64,000 nt of DNA from an uncultured beta proteobacterium. GTDB taxonomy: Bacteria; Pseudomonadota; Gammaproteobacteria; Burkholderiales; Burkholderiaceae_C. The stretch spans positions 62,001-126,000 of the forward strand of contig CAIRAW010000045.1 in assembly GCA_903876735.1 (NCBI GenBank), written 5' to 3'. The notes beneath the pieces were generated by a model. That model was not told the origin of the DNA. It did no database searches and saw only the letters and a program-made list of their open reading frames with translations. Positions within the stretch are counted from its first letter, which is position 1. Every line of letters begins with the position of its first letter. Positions 47,214 through 56,386 of the stretch are shown here, in pieces. The position numbers and the translations under genes are program-made.

Positions 47214-48428
47214 ATGGCCCGCGTCCTGTGCGTCTGGGAACTGGGCTCGGACCTGGGTCATTTAAGCCATTTGCGCCTGCCCGTCGAGGTCGCGCTGCAA
47301 CTCGGCCATGAGGTCTTTCTGGCGGCGCGCCAACTGGACCGCATTGGGACGGTGATGGGTGATATGCCGATCACCTGCCTGCAGGCTCCTTTCAAGCAAG
47401 GTTCGCTGGCGGCAGACCAGGCGGCGTTTCCCAGTTACACCCACCTGCTGGCGCGTCAGTGCTTTTCAGGCGTGGATGAGCTTGAGATGTACCTGCGCGC
47501 CTGGCGCGCTCTGTTTGATCTGGTCAAACCCGATCTGGTTTTGTTTGAACACAGCCCAACGGCCTTGATTGCCGCCCATGGTTACGGGTTCCAGAAGGTT
47601 CTGGTGGGCAATGGTTTTTCCATACCGCCACAGCAGTTTGAAGTCGACGCGCCTTTCGCGCCATTTGTTACCACGCCGCGAACGCCAGAGGTTCTGGCGG
47701 GCCTGCGTTCCGATGATGGCGTGTTGTTGACGGTGATCAACCGCGCGCTGACCCGCTCGGGCTTGGCAGAGCTGCCATCCTTGGTCGATATTTATAGCCA
47801 GGCTGACGCGCAGTTTCTGATGACCTTGCCGGTATTGGACCATTTTGGACCGCGTCCGGGGCAGCGCTACCTGGGTGTCGAGCCACCCACGCCGCGACCG
47901 GCACCGCAGTGGCCGCCGGGTTCGGGCCCCAAGGTTTTTGCTTATCTGCGCGTTTTCCCTTCTTTGGAAAAATTGCTGCAGGATCTGCAGTTGGCGCGAG
48001 TGTACGCACTGCTGCATATACGCGGCTTGCCTGGCGCACTGCGTGAGAGGTTCAGCAGTGAACAAATCTGCTTCACGGATCAACTGATTGACCTCTCCGC
48101 GGTGGCCGAGCAGGCCGACTGGGTTGTCCACCATGGCAACCACAACACGATGGCAGGCTTTGTGCGTGCGGGCGTCCCGCAGTTGCTAATCCCCTTGCAC
48201 CAGGAGCACCTGTTCGCAAGCTTGAACCTGTTGGCGCAGGGTTGCGCACGCATTGCCTATCAGGATCAGTCCAGTTTTGCCCAGGAAATAGCAGACCTGA
48301 AGTCAAATCCACAATTCAGGCAGCGCGCGGCCCAGGTTGGCGCAAATTGTCCTGATCTGGCATCGCTGGACGCGGCGGGTCAAATCGGGCGCACCTTGCA
48401 AGCGCTGTTGACCAGCGTCTGCCAATAG
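47214..48428 (+). CDS. GT1-type glycosyltransferase
   Basis: The 404-residue protein has the two-domain GT-B plan of UGT/MGT glycosyltransferases. The N-terminal acceptor half starts VLCVWELGSDLGHLSHLRLP. The C-terminal donor half carries the glycine/histidine motif WVVHHGNHNTMAGFVRAGVP and a nearby acidic-histidine segment (PLHQEH), a variant of the usual donor signature (the common DQ is QE here). The nucleotide sugar and acceptor are unknown. It lies 9 bases after the fusion oxidoreductase gene and 246 bases before the two-partner secretion locus. That gap holds no gene or recognised riboswitch. Confidence 0.87.
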   Translation: MARVLCVWELGSDLGHLSHLRLPVEVALQLGHEVFLAARQLDRIGTVMGDMPITCLQAPFKQGSLAADQAAFPSYTHLLARQCFSGVDELEMYLRAWRALFDLVKPDLVLFEHSPTALIAAHGYGFQKVLVGNGFSIPPQQFEVDAPFAPFVTTPRTPEVLAGLRSDDGVLLTVINRALTRSGLAELPSLVDIYSQADAQFLMTLPVLDHFGPRPGQRYLGVEPPTPRPAPQWPPGSGPKVFAYLRVFPSLEKLLQDLQLARVYALLHIRGLPGALRERFSSEQICFTDQLIDLSAVAEQADWVVHHGNHNTMAGFVRAGVPQLLIPLHQEHLFASLNLLAQGCARIAYQDQSSFAQEIADLKSNPQFRQRAAQVGANCPDLASLDAAGQIGRTLQALLTSVCQ

Positions 48429-48674
48429 GCCTTTTTTCCGTGCTTCATAGGTGGTTTTGCCTGCTTTTTTAAATGCGACATGGGACAAAACAACCATACA
48501 AAATGGGGGTTCCATCCCTTACGCAGATGCGACAAACCCATCATCATGAAATCCGAGTACCCACGTTGCACTTAGTGCTTTAGAGTGTCTCAAGGCTTTC
48601 GGAGGGAAAGAATCTGGGTGGACAGGCCTGATTTACCTTTCGCGAGCTCCGCAAACGATTTTGGGGGTTTTGTC

Positions 48675-51600
48675 ATGTCGAGTCGGGCGTCCTTGAATCA
48701 CATTTATCGCACGGTCTGGAATCAGGCTTTGGGCACCATGGTGGCCGTGGCCGAAATAGCCAGCACCGGCGGTTGCAGCATGAGCTCTGTCGGCCAGCGC
48801 CGTGATCGTCGGCCCGGATACGCAGTTCGGTTGAGTACGCTGGCAATCGGAATTGCCAGCGCCTGGCTTGCCGGTCCTGCAACTGTTTTGGCCAATCCCA
48901 CCGGCGGCACCGCCATCGTGGGCCAGGCCAGCATGGTGAACCAGGGCAATAGGCTCACGGTGACGACCCAAAACGGTGCACTCGGTAACTACTCGGCGAT
49001 CAACTGGCAGAGTTTTTCCATTCCCGCAGGCAGCACAACCTATTTTCAGCAACCCAGTGCGAGCAGCACCTCGATCAACCGTGTCGTTACGAACAATCCA
49101 TCCCAAATTTTCGGCACCTTGGGCAGCAACGGCAACCTGGTTTTGGTGAACCAGTCGGGCATCACGGTTGGTGCCGGCGCGGTGGTTGACAGTGCCGGTT
49201 TTGCTGCCTCGTCGCTGCGCATGAGCGACGCGGATGCCATGGCCGGGCGCATGCGTTTTGGCGACGGCAATGCGGGTGGCGCGGGCGTTTCGGTGCAGGG
49301 CAGCATTCTGGCGCGCAGCGGCGATGTTGTGCTGCTGGGTTCGCAAGTCGACACCGGCAAGGATGCGCTGATTCAGTCCCCCAACGGCAGCACCCTTCTG
49401 GCGGCCGGGCGCCAGATTGAAATCACTGGACGCGGCCTCGAAGGCATCAGCCTGCAGGTGCAGGCGCCAGTCGACTCGGCCCTCAATCTGGGCACTTTGC
49501 AGGGTGACGCGGTGGGTATCTTTGCCGGCACCTTGCGGCACAGCGGCTTGATCCAGGCGACCACCGCCAGCATGGAAGGTGGCAAAGTGATTTTGAAGGC
49601 CGGCGGCGACGCCTACCTTGATGGGGCTGGTCGCATTCTGGCAACTGGAACCAGGGGTGGCGCGGTTGATGTGCTGGGAAAACGTGTGGCTGTGCTGGAC
49701 CAGGCGCTGATTGATGTGTCGGGCGAGCAGGGCGGTGGCACGGTACGCGTCGGGGGCGACTACCAGGGCAAGAACCCGGATGTCTTGAACGCTGACATCA
49801 GCTTCTTCGGTCCCCAGGCATCGATAAAGGCCGATTCCACGGTCAGCGGGGATGGCGGCAAGGTGATTGTGTGGGCCGACGACACGACGCGGGCTTATGG
49901 CCGCATCTCGGCCCAGGGTGGGCAAGTTGGGGGCAATGGTGGTTTCGTTGAAACCTCAGGCCATCGTTATCTTGATTTTCAGGGCAATGTCAACACGCTG
50001 GCGGCGCACGGGGTGGCTGGCAGCTTGCTGCTCGATCCCTCGGATATCACCATCTTGAATCTACCCAACGGCTCGTCGCCCGGCATGAGCACAGCGACCC
50101 CTTTTTTCAGTAGCAACTCGCCGTCATCGTTGGCCACCTCTGATCTGATTTCGGCATTGAGTCAGGGCAATGTGGTGGTGGACGCCTCGGCTGGGGGCTA
50201 TGGTGGCGCAGTCGGCAACATCACGGTGGCCTCACCTGTGGGCTGGACCAATGCAAGCTCGCTGACACTGCAGAGCGGCAGCGGCGGCTCTATCGTCATC
50301 AATTCCTCGATCGCCGCCGGCGGCGCGCTCAAGCTCAATGCCGGGTTGGACCTGACCATTGGCGTTAGCGGCTCCATCGCTTCTGCCGCAAGCGGCGATG
50401 CTGTTGTGATGCTTGCCAATGGCACATTCAATGGCTACGGTGGGAGCATCAGTTTTTCAAATGGCGGACGCTGGTTGGCCTACCTGAAGGATCCTGGCAA
50501 TCATGTTTTTCCCGCGACGCCTTCATTCAAGCAATACAACGCGGCTTTCGGTGCGACAGTCCTGGGTACTGGCAACGGTGTTCTTTACAACAATACGACT
50601 CCGGCTGTGTTGACCGCCACGGGTCAGACCGGGCCGGCAGACGCCTTGACCGGCTTGGTGTCGAAAGTCTATGACGGTGGTCTTGCCATCAGTTTAGCGG
50701 GTGCCGGTTACAGCACGATCAGCGGCGGGCTTGTTGATGGGGATGCGCTGTCGGTTGCTGTCGCCAGTGGCGGCGTCAGTGGTGGCGTCGGGAGCCTCAG
50801 CGACCCGAATGTGGGTACCGGCAAACAGGTCACGGCCAGCAACGTCAATGTTACGGGCTTGCTGGGTGGCAACGGGATTTCGACGGTTTACGGTTACCAG
50901 GTTCGGGGCAACATCGGTGAGGTGACACCAGCCCATGTGATCTCATCGATCAGCCTGTCCGGCAGTCGGGTCTACGATGGCACCAACATTGTCAACGCGA
51001 ATATCTTCTCTCTCAGTGGTTTGGTGGCGGGCGAGACCTTGACGCTCAGCGGCAGCGGGACGGTAGCGGATAAGAATGTCGGTCTCAACAAGCCTGTGAG
51101 CCTGGGCAGTCTGGCGCTGGGCGATGGATCCGGTCTTGCCAGCAATTACACATTCTCAGGAGGCACGCAAGTGGCCTCCATCACGCCGGCTTTCATCAGC
51201 GGTGTTTCCGGCCTCACGGCTGTCAGCAAGGTCTATGACGGTACAACCGTCGCGGCTGTAACTGGCGGCACCCTGCTGGGCGCGCTGCCAGGCGACAGTG
51301 TTGCTTTGGGGCTGGGTTCGGCCAGCTTCAACGACAAGAACGTTGGCAAGGCCAAGCCTGTGGCGGTGACGGGGCTGACACTCATCGGCGCTGACGCAGC
51401 GAACTACACGCTGGGTAGCAGTAGTGCCAGCGTCAGCGCTGACATCACGCCCAAGGCTTTGAGCGTCAGCGCCGTCACGGCTGCCAACAAGGTCTACGAC
51501 GGCAGCAACGTTGCCACTGTCAGTGGAGGTGTTCTCTCCGGCGCGATCACTGGGGATGCGGTGTCGCTGGGTGTGCTCAGCGGCGCCTTCAGTGACAAGA

Positions 51601-53381
51601 ATGCCGGGTTGGGTAAAACCGTGAACATCACGGGCTTGAGCCTGAGCGGTGCCGATGCCCTCAACTACACGCTGGGCAGCACGACGGCATCGACCACGGC
51701 CGACATCAGCCAAGCTGCGATCAGCAGCGTCGGCCGTATCACGGCGAGCAGCAAGGTCTATGACGGCAATACCAGTGCAACGCTGAACACTGCCTCAGCG
51801 AGCTTTGCAGGCGCGATCAGCGGCGACAGCCTGAGCGTCGCGACTGCGACGGGCGTCTTCAGTGACAAGAATGCGGGGTTGGGTAAGGCTGTGAACATCA
51901 CGGGCTTGAGCCTGAGCGGTGCGGATGCCCTCAACTACACGCTGGGCAGCACGACGGCATCGACCACGGCCGACATCAGCAGGGCGGTGATCACCGGTGT
52001 CAGCGGCATTGTTGTCAACGACAAGGTTTATGACGGCAAGACGACAGCCACGGTCGTTACAAGCGGCGTCAATTTCGCAGGTCTGATTGCCGGTGACCAT
52101 GTGACGGTTGGTAGTTTGGATTCAGCCTTTATCGATCGCAATGTGGGGCGCGGCAAAGCGGTCAATCTGAGCAACCTGACCCTGAGCGGGCCGGATTCCG
52201 TCAACTACACGGTGACCGGAATCTTCGCGCCGGCAACCGGCAACATTACGGTGCGTCCGCTTTCGACCTGGATTGCCGCAGGTAGCGGTCAATGGAGTTG
52301 GGCCGCCAACTGGGACGCTTTGCCGGATGCTTCCAACGTGCTGGCGGTCGCGATACCGACGGGGGTGACGGTTGCGTACGATGCGGCTGTAGGGGTCACG
52401 CAACTGCAGTCGATCTCCGGCAACTTCACCATGGCCGGTGGCAACCTGTCGATTGCCAGCGGTTTGAGTGCATCCCAGTACGGGCAAACCGGCGGCGCGT
52501 TCAGTCTGGGTGCCGGCTTGAGCGTGAATGGTAGTTTCAGCCAGTCGGGCGGCACGATTGCGGCCAGTGGGCCGGTCAGCATCAGCCAAAATTCGGGCAA
52601 TCTGACGGTGGCAGCCATCAATGCGCCGGCCATCAGTCTGTCGGCACCAGCGGGCAGCATCAGCCAGAGCGCCGCGCTCGTGACGTCGGGCCTGCTGAGC
52701 ACACGCTCGCAGGGCAGCACGTTGCTCAACGATGCGGGCAACCGCATTGGCAGTTTTAGCGCCAGCAGCACCGGTGTCGGCGACATTGAACAGACCAGTG
52801 TCGGGGCAATCGATGTTCAGGGCATCAACGCGGCGGCTGGTAATGTCACGCTCTTCAATACCGGTGGCATCAGCACCTCGGGCCCGGTTATTGCCAACGG
52901 CGGCGCTGTGCGCATGACGGCCAACAGCCCCCTGACGGTTGGTATGGGCGGCATCTCGGCCACGGGCAATATCGATTTGCTGGCCAGCAACCTGACCAGT
53001 GCCGGTAACCTGACGCTCAACGGCGATCTGGTGTCCAGCGCTGGTGCCATCACGTTGACGGCGGCCAACGATTTTGCGCAGTATGGCAGCGTTTCTGCGG
53101 CGCTGGGACTGACGGTCAGCGCTGGCGGCAGTGTTTTTCTGGGTCCGCTGGCGCGCAGTTTCGGCAATCCCGTCAATTACGGTGTAGGTGGCCTGTCAGT
53201 GGCAACGCCGCCAGGGTCGCAGTCCACCACCGGCAGTGCCCCGAATGATTTTGTGGCGACCTTTTTGTCCCTGTTTGAAAGGGCGATTGTGGCGGCCTCC
53301 GTATTTGGCGTGGATCCGCTTCTGCCGACAGGAACTGACCGGCGCGGCATCACAGTGGAGGGTGACCTATGTGCACGCTGA
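48675..53381 (+). CDS. Two-partner secretion exoprotein (TpsA) with FHA N-domain and YDG repeats
   Basis: The predicted product is a 1568-residue secreted beta-helix protein. I chose the ATG at 48675 because it places the ESPR-type extended signal (LNHIYRTVWNQALGTMVAVAE) at the N-terminus, followed by the signal peptide and cleavage before NPTGG (residue 74). The haemagglutinin-activity (TPS) domain spans about residues 74-330. A low-complexity Gly/Ser/Thr region follows, then six YDG repeats (about 660-1195) and a beta-rich C-terminal part without an obvious anchor. Upstream in-frame GTG codons are possible but do not improve the signal. Its stop overlaps the start of the FecR gene by 13 bases. 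The TpsB pore lies two genes on. Confidence 0.9.
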   Translation: MSSRASLNHIYRTVWNQALGTMVAVAEIASTGGCSMSSVGQRRDRRPGYAVRLSTLAIGIASAWLAGPATVLANPTGGTAIVGQASMVNQGNRLTVTTQNGALGNYSAINWQSFSIPAGSTTYFQQPSASSTSINRVVTNNPSQIFGTLGSNGNLVLVNQSGITVGAGAVVDSAGFAASSLRMSDADAMAGRMRFGDGNAGGAGVSVQGSILARSGDVVLLGSQVDTGKDALIQSPNGSTLLAAGRQIEITGRGLEGISLQVQAPVDSALNLGTLQGDAVGIFAGTLRHSGLIQATTASMEGGKVILKAGGDAYLDGAGRILATGTRGGAVDVLGKRVAVLDQALIDVSGEQGGGTVRVGGDYQGKNPDVLNADISFFGPQASIKADSTVSGDGGKVIVWADDTTRAYGRISAQGGQVGGNGGFVETSGHRYLDFQGNVNTLAAHGVAGSLLLDPSDITILNLPNGSSPGMSTATPFFSSNSPSSLATSDLISALSQGNVVVDASAGGYGGAVGNITVASPVGWTNASSLTLQSGSGGSIVINSSIAAGGALKLNAGLDLTIGVSGSIASAASGDAVVMLANGTFNGYGGSISFSNGGRWLAYLKDPGNHVFPATPSFKQYNAAFGATVLGTGNGVLYNNTTPAVLTATGQTGPADALTGLVSKVYDGGLAISLAGAGYSTISGGLVDGDALSVAVASGGVSGGVGSLSDPNVGTGKQVTASNVNVTGLLGGNGISTVYGYQVRGNIGEVTPAHVISSISLSGSRVYDGTNIVNANIFSLSGLVAGETLTLSGSGTVADKNVGLNKPVSLGSLALGDGSGLASNYTFSGGTQVASITPAFISGVSGLTAVSKVYDGTTVAAVTGGTLLGALPGDSVALGLGSASFNDKNVGKAKPVAVTGLTLIGADAANYTLGSSSASVSADITPKALSVSAVTAANKVYDGSNVATVSGGVLSGAITGDAVSLGVLSGAFSDKNAGLGKTVNITGLSLSGADALNYTLGSTTASTTADISQAAISSVGRITASSKVYDGNTSATLNTASASFAGAISGDSLSVATATGVFSDKNAGLGKAVNITGLSLSGADALNYTLGSTTASTTADISRAVITGVSGIVVNDKVYDGKTTATVVTSGVNFAGLIAGDHVTVGSLDSAFIDRNVGRGKAVNLSNLTLSGPDSVNYTVTGIFAPATGNITVRPLSTWIAAGSGQWSWAANWDALPDASNVLAVAIPTGVTVAYDAAVGVTQLQSISGNFTMAGGNLSIASGLSASQYGQTGGAFSLGAGLSVNGSFSQSGGTIAASGPVSISQNSGNLTVAAINAPAISLSAPAGSISQSAALVTSGLLSTRSQGSTLLNDAGNRIGSFSASSTGVGDIEQTSVGAIDVQGINAAAGNVTLFNTGGISTSGPVIANGGAVRMTANSPLTVGMGGISATGNIDLLASNLTSAGNLTLNGDLVSSAGAITLTAANDFAQYGSVSAALGLTVSAGGSVFLGPLARSFGNPVNYGVGGLSVATPPGSQSTTGSAPNDFVATFLSLFERAIVAASVFGVDPLLPTGTDRRGITVEGDLCAR
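50655..52260 (+). repeat. Six YDG repeats inside the TpsA gene
   Basis: Copies each carry the core (K/R)VYDG, at about 50665, 50969, 51229, 51490, 51754 and 52022, spaced roughly 260-300 bases. Each ends in an NYT or related segment. The fourth and fifth copies share a 123-base block (51588-51710 and 51858-51980, period 270) with about five differences, pointing to recent duplication or gene conversion. Confidence 0.9.
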
Positions 53382-54727
53382 TCAAGACCTGGCGTTTTCG
53401 ACCGACTCTGGCGCAGGTGGTGGGTGGCCTTTTGCTCGGGGCTTGCCTGGTGGCGTCGGCACAACCAGCGGGTGAAGTGGAGTTTGCGCAGGGTGTCGGC
53501 ATTGCACAGACACCCGGGCAACTGCCCCGTACCCTGGGCAAAGGCCAGTCCCTCATGGCCGGGGACCGCCTGACAACAGCCCCGGACGCCAGCGCCATCA
53601 TCAAACTGACGGATGGAAGTCGCATGACGCTGCGACCCGATACCGAAATGATTGTTCAAGCATACCGGTTCAAGCAAAGTGCGCCTGACAACAGCATGGT
53701 GTTGCAATTGCTGCGGGGTGGACTTCGGGCCGTGACGGGGACCATGTCCAAAGGGGCGCCGGATGCGGTCAGGATCGAGACCGCAAACGCCACCGTCGGC
53801 ATTCACGGTACGGATTTTGATGCACGTGTTTGCGGCCCGGAATGCAAGGGCGAGTCGGCGAAGATCTCCGAAAAGCCGCGCCCCAACGCGATAGCGGCCA
53901 GTGCCAAGCTGATTGCGGCGCAAGGGGAAATCAGCGCCATCGATAGCCGCGAAGTCAAGCGCAGGTTGGTTGATGGCGGTTCTGTTTATCCGGGCGAAAC
54001 CGTTGAAACCGCTGCTGGCGCCAAGGGTGTGCTGGTGTTTCGCGACGACAGCCGGATAACGCTCGGTGGCAGCACTCGCTTCAAGGTTGACAGCTTTATC
54101 TTTGATGACAAGAACCCGGCGGACGGCAAGGCCATGGTCTCCCTGCTGCGTGGCAGCATGCGGGCCCTGACCGGCTTGATCGGCAAGGCGGACAAACGCA
54201 ATGTCGGGTTTACGACGCCGACGGCCACCATTGGCATTCGCGGCACCGGACTCGACCTTGATTGCATTGCGATTGACAGTTGCAACTTCTTTACCTGGCA
54301 GGGCGTGATCGAAGTGACACAAATCGGCCAGACCACATCCCAGTTGCTGGAAGCGGGGCAGGGCCTTTTTGTCAGTCGCACGGTGATCCGGTCATTGACG
54401 GCACCCACGCTTGAGCAACTGGAGCGCCCGGACCTGGTTCCGGTTGACATGCGTCAGTTGTTTTCCAGTGGGGATGTATCTGCCGATGAAATCGGTCTGT
54501 TTGTGTTCGTGCGCGACGGGCATATCCAGGTGACATCCTCTTCCCAGACGCTGCAGTTGGGGCGGGGTGAAACCGGCTTCGTCGGCAACGACGGCCGTGT
54601 TGGTCGCCCGCTGGAGATCCCTTTGTTCATCCAGTTTGACTGGGTGCCCTTGCCCAACAGCCCCAATCCGATGTTGCTGAGCACACTGGGACTGCGCAGC
54701 AGTCAACTCGCTAATCTATGCCGCTAG
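53369..54727 (+). CDS. Exported protein with two FecR domains
   Basis: The 452-residue protein has an N-terminal export signal (LAQVVGGLLLGACLVASA); either signal peptidase or a lipobox at LLGAC is possible. Two FecR-type beta domains follow: about residues 60-155 (GDRLTTAPDASAIIKLTDGSR, ending NATVGIHGTDF) and about 200-300 (ETAAGAKGVLVFRDDSRITLGG, ending TATIGIRGTGL). No membrane anchor or anti-sigma tail of the classical FecR is seen, and no FecI sigma or TonB receptor gene is near. The ATG lies inside the TpsA stop region (ATGTGCACGCTGA), so translation is coupled. It is likely a periplasmic or surface partner in the TPS system. Confidence 0.88.
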   Translation: MCTLIKTWRFRPTLAQVVGGLLLGACLVASAQPAGEVEFAQGVGIAQTPGQLPRTLGKGQSLMAGDRLTTAPDASAIIKLTDGSRMTLRPDTEMIVQAYRFKQSAPDNSMVLQLLRGGLRAVTGTMSKGAPDAVRIETANATVGIHGTDFDARVCGPECKGESAKISEKPRPNAIAASAKLIAAQGEISAIDSREVKRRLVDGGSVYPGETVETAAGAKGVLVFRDDSRITLGGSTRFKVDSFIFDDKNPADGKAMVSLLRGSMRALTGLIGKADKRNVGFTTPTATIGIRGTGLDLDCIAIDSCNFFTWQGVIEVTQIGQTTSQLLEAGQGLFVSRTVIRSLTAPTLEQLERPDLVPVDMRQLFSSGDVSADEIGLFVFVRDGHIQVTSSSQTLQLGRGETGFVGNDGRVGRPLEIPLFIQFDWVPLPNSPNPMLLSTLGLRSSQLANLCR

Positions 54728-54740
54728 AAAGTGTTTTCCT

Positions 54741-56372
54741 ATGCCAAACATGATTTCACGCGTGGGGCAGCTCTCGCACCAACTGTTCGCTTGCACGATC
54801 GGGTCGGCGCTGGCATTCTTGCTCGGACCCGGTTTTGTCTTTGCCCAGCAGGCGATGCCGCCGGCTACCGGCGCGACGACGCGTTTTCCCATCAACGCTT
54901 TTGAATTGACCGGGGAAAGCCCGCTGTCAACTGAAGAGTCGGCGCGCTTGCTTGCTCCGTTTGTCGGGCCCGATGGAAGCTTGCTGACGCTGCAGAAAGC
55001 CACCGCTGCGCTGGAGGCTGAACTCAAGGCCAAGGGATTCGCCCTGTTGCGGGTCTCGCTGCCGCCACAGGAGGTGGGGGCCACGGTTCGCTTGCACGTC
55101 GTCAAGTTTGTGATTGGCAAGGTGACGGTGGCGGGTCTATCGCACTACAGCGAGGCCAATATCCGCGCCAGCGTGCCGGAGTTGCGCGAGGGCGACGCAC
55201 CCAACTTCAAATTGCTGGCCATTCAGACTGCCATTGCCAACGAGAGCCAGGGCAAGCAGGTCCAGGTCTCTCTCAGGGAATCTGACGAAGCCGACAAGAT
55301 AGACGCCAAACTGCTGGTCACGGAATCCAAGCCCTGGAATTTTTCCGCAGGTTTGTCCAATACCGGGTCGAATTCGACGGGGCGTGATCGCCTCTCATTG
55401 TTGGGGGGGCATTCCAATGTATTTGATTTGGACCACCAGTTTTCTCTTGCCTACACCACCTCGCTGGCGCGGCTAAAGGATGTGAAACAGTTGGGTTTGA
55501 ATTACCGCATACCGCTTTATCGCCAAGGTGGGGTGATCGGCATGGCTTTCACCCGTTCCGATGTGGTGGGCGATTTCGGCAGCTTCAGCAGCACCGGCGC
55601 CGGGCAGACCCTGGGGCTGAACTACAGCCACTATTTCGAGCCCGAGGGCGGCCGGCGCAGCTATGTCATGCTGGGGCTCGATCAGAAGCGCTTCGATGCC
55701 TCACTGGTCAATGGTGTTGCGGTGCCGGGCCAGCAGGAACGTGGCAGCCGGCCCCTGAGCGCAGGCTATTGGGCTCGTACCGAGTCGGACGCCGCAGCCT
55801 GGGGCTATAACGTCGAGATGGTGGCCAACGTGCCCGGCGGCGGCGGCAACAATCTGGCGGCGTACCAAAGCGAGGATGTGCGTATCGAGACCGAAAACTG
55901 GCGGGCGCTGCGCATCGGGGGTAACTACGCTGCAGCGATTGGAACGGGCTGGATGCTCAATGTCCGCGCTCAACTGCAGCACAGCGCACAGGCGCTGATT
56001 TCGGGTGAGCAATTCGGACTTGGCGGCAGTACGTCGGTGCGAGGCACCGGCGAGCGTGCCATTGCCGGGGACAGCGGCATGTTTGCGGCTCTGGAGGTCA
56101 CGGGGCCTGAGATCATGCCGGGCTGGCGGGCGCTCGGTTTCCTCGATGCCGGAATACTGCGCAACAACAACCCCGATGTCAACCCCAATAAACCGGCCCA
56201 CGATCACCTGGTCAGCGTCGGCTTCGGACTGCGCTATGGCACGGGCCTGTACCGGTTTTCTGCAGACTGGGGTCGACTGTTGCTGGGCAGTGTGCTGCCA
56301 ACGAGCAGTGGAACGAGTTTGCCGCAGTCCGGCGACCAGAAGATCCACGTGAATCTGACCGCCAGTTTCTGA
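54741..56372 (+). CDS. Two-partner secretion pore (TpsB, ShlB/FhaC/HecB family)
   Basis: The 543-residue outer-membrane protein has a signal peptide, then POTRA-type domains (about residues 45-200, including FPINAFELTGESPLSTEES and KVTVAGLSHYSEANIR). A 16-strand barrel fills the rest, ending in phenylalanine as required for BAM insertion. The Omp85 loop motif appears as STSVRGTGER, with the companion FLDAG. It would export the TpsA protein encoded upstream. It starts 13 bases after the FecR gene and ends 14 bases before the cyclase gene. Confidence 0.93.
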   Translation: MPNMISRVGQLSHQLFACTIGSALAFLLGPGFVFAQQAMPPATGATTRFPINAFELTGESPLSTEESARLLAPFVGPDGSLLTLQKATAALEAELKAKGFALLRVSLPPQEVGATVRLHVVKFVIGKVTVAGLSHYSEANIRASVPELREGDAPNFKLLAIQTAIANESQGKQVQVSLRESDEADKIDAKLLVTESKPWNFSAGLSNTGSNSTGRDRLSLLGGHSNVFDLDHQFSLAYTTSLARLKDVKQLGLNYRIPLYRQGGVIGMAFTRSDVVGDFGSFSSTGAGQTLGLNYSHYFEPEGGRRSYVMLGLDQKRFDASLVNGVAVPGQQERGSRPLSAGYWARTESDAAAWGYNVEMVANVPGGGGNNLAAYQSEDVRIETENWRALRIGGNYAAAIGTGWMLNVRAQLQHSAQALISGEQFGLGGSTSVRGTGERAIAGDSGMFAALEVTGPEIMPGWRALGFLDAGILRNNNPDVNPNKPAHDHLVSVGFGLRYGTGLYRFSADWGRLLLGSVLPTSSGTSLPQSGDQKIHVNLTASF

Positions 56373-56386
56373 AGCGGATTGCACCG

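Noticed and set aside
44979..47261. A 760-codon open frame on the minus strand opposite the fusion oxidoreductase gene
   Set aside because: It is antisense to a protein with intact FAD and Fe-S motifs and has no recognisable domain or ribosome site; it results from GC-biased codon use.
48585..48674. A longer N-terminus for TpsA from in-frame GTG codons (48585 or 48618, the latter after GGAGGG)
   Set aside because: The ESPR motif normally lies at the very N-terminus, which fits ATG 48675. The GTG spacing is 11 bases and the extra residues are not signal-like.
48429..48674. A c-di-GMP or other riboswitch before tpsA
   Set aside because: I could not find the conserved core of any riboswitch I know in this leader, and there is no terminator hairpin before the gene.
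48633..49925. A 430-codon open frame on the minus strand opposite the tpsA start
   Set aside because: The plus-strand frame has an ESPR signal and TPS domain; the minus frame shows no domain.
50655..52260. A CRISPR-like or satellite array
   Set aside because: The periodic units are 260-300 bases, in frame, and encode YDG protein repeats.
53369..54727. A Fec-type iron signalling system suggested by the FecR domains
   Set aside because: No FecI-type sigma factor, TonB-dependent receptor or iron transport gene is in the window, and the protein lacks the anti-sigma part.
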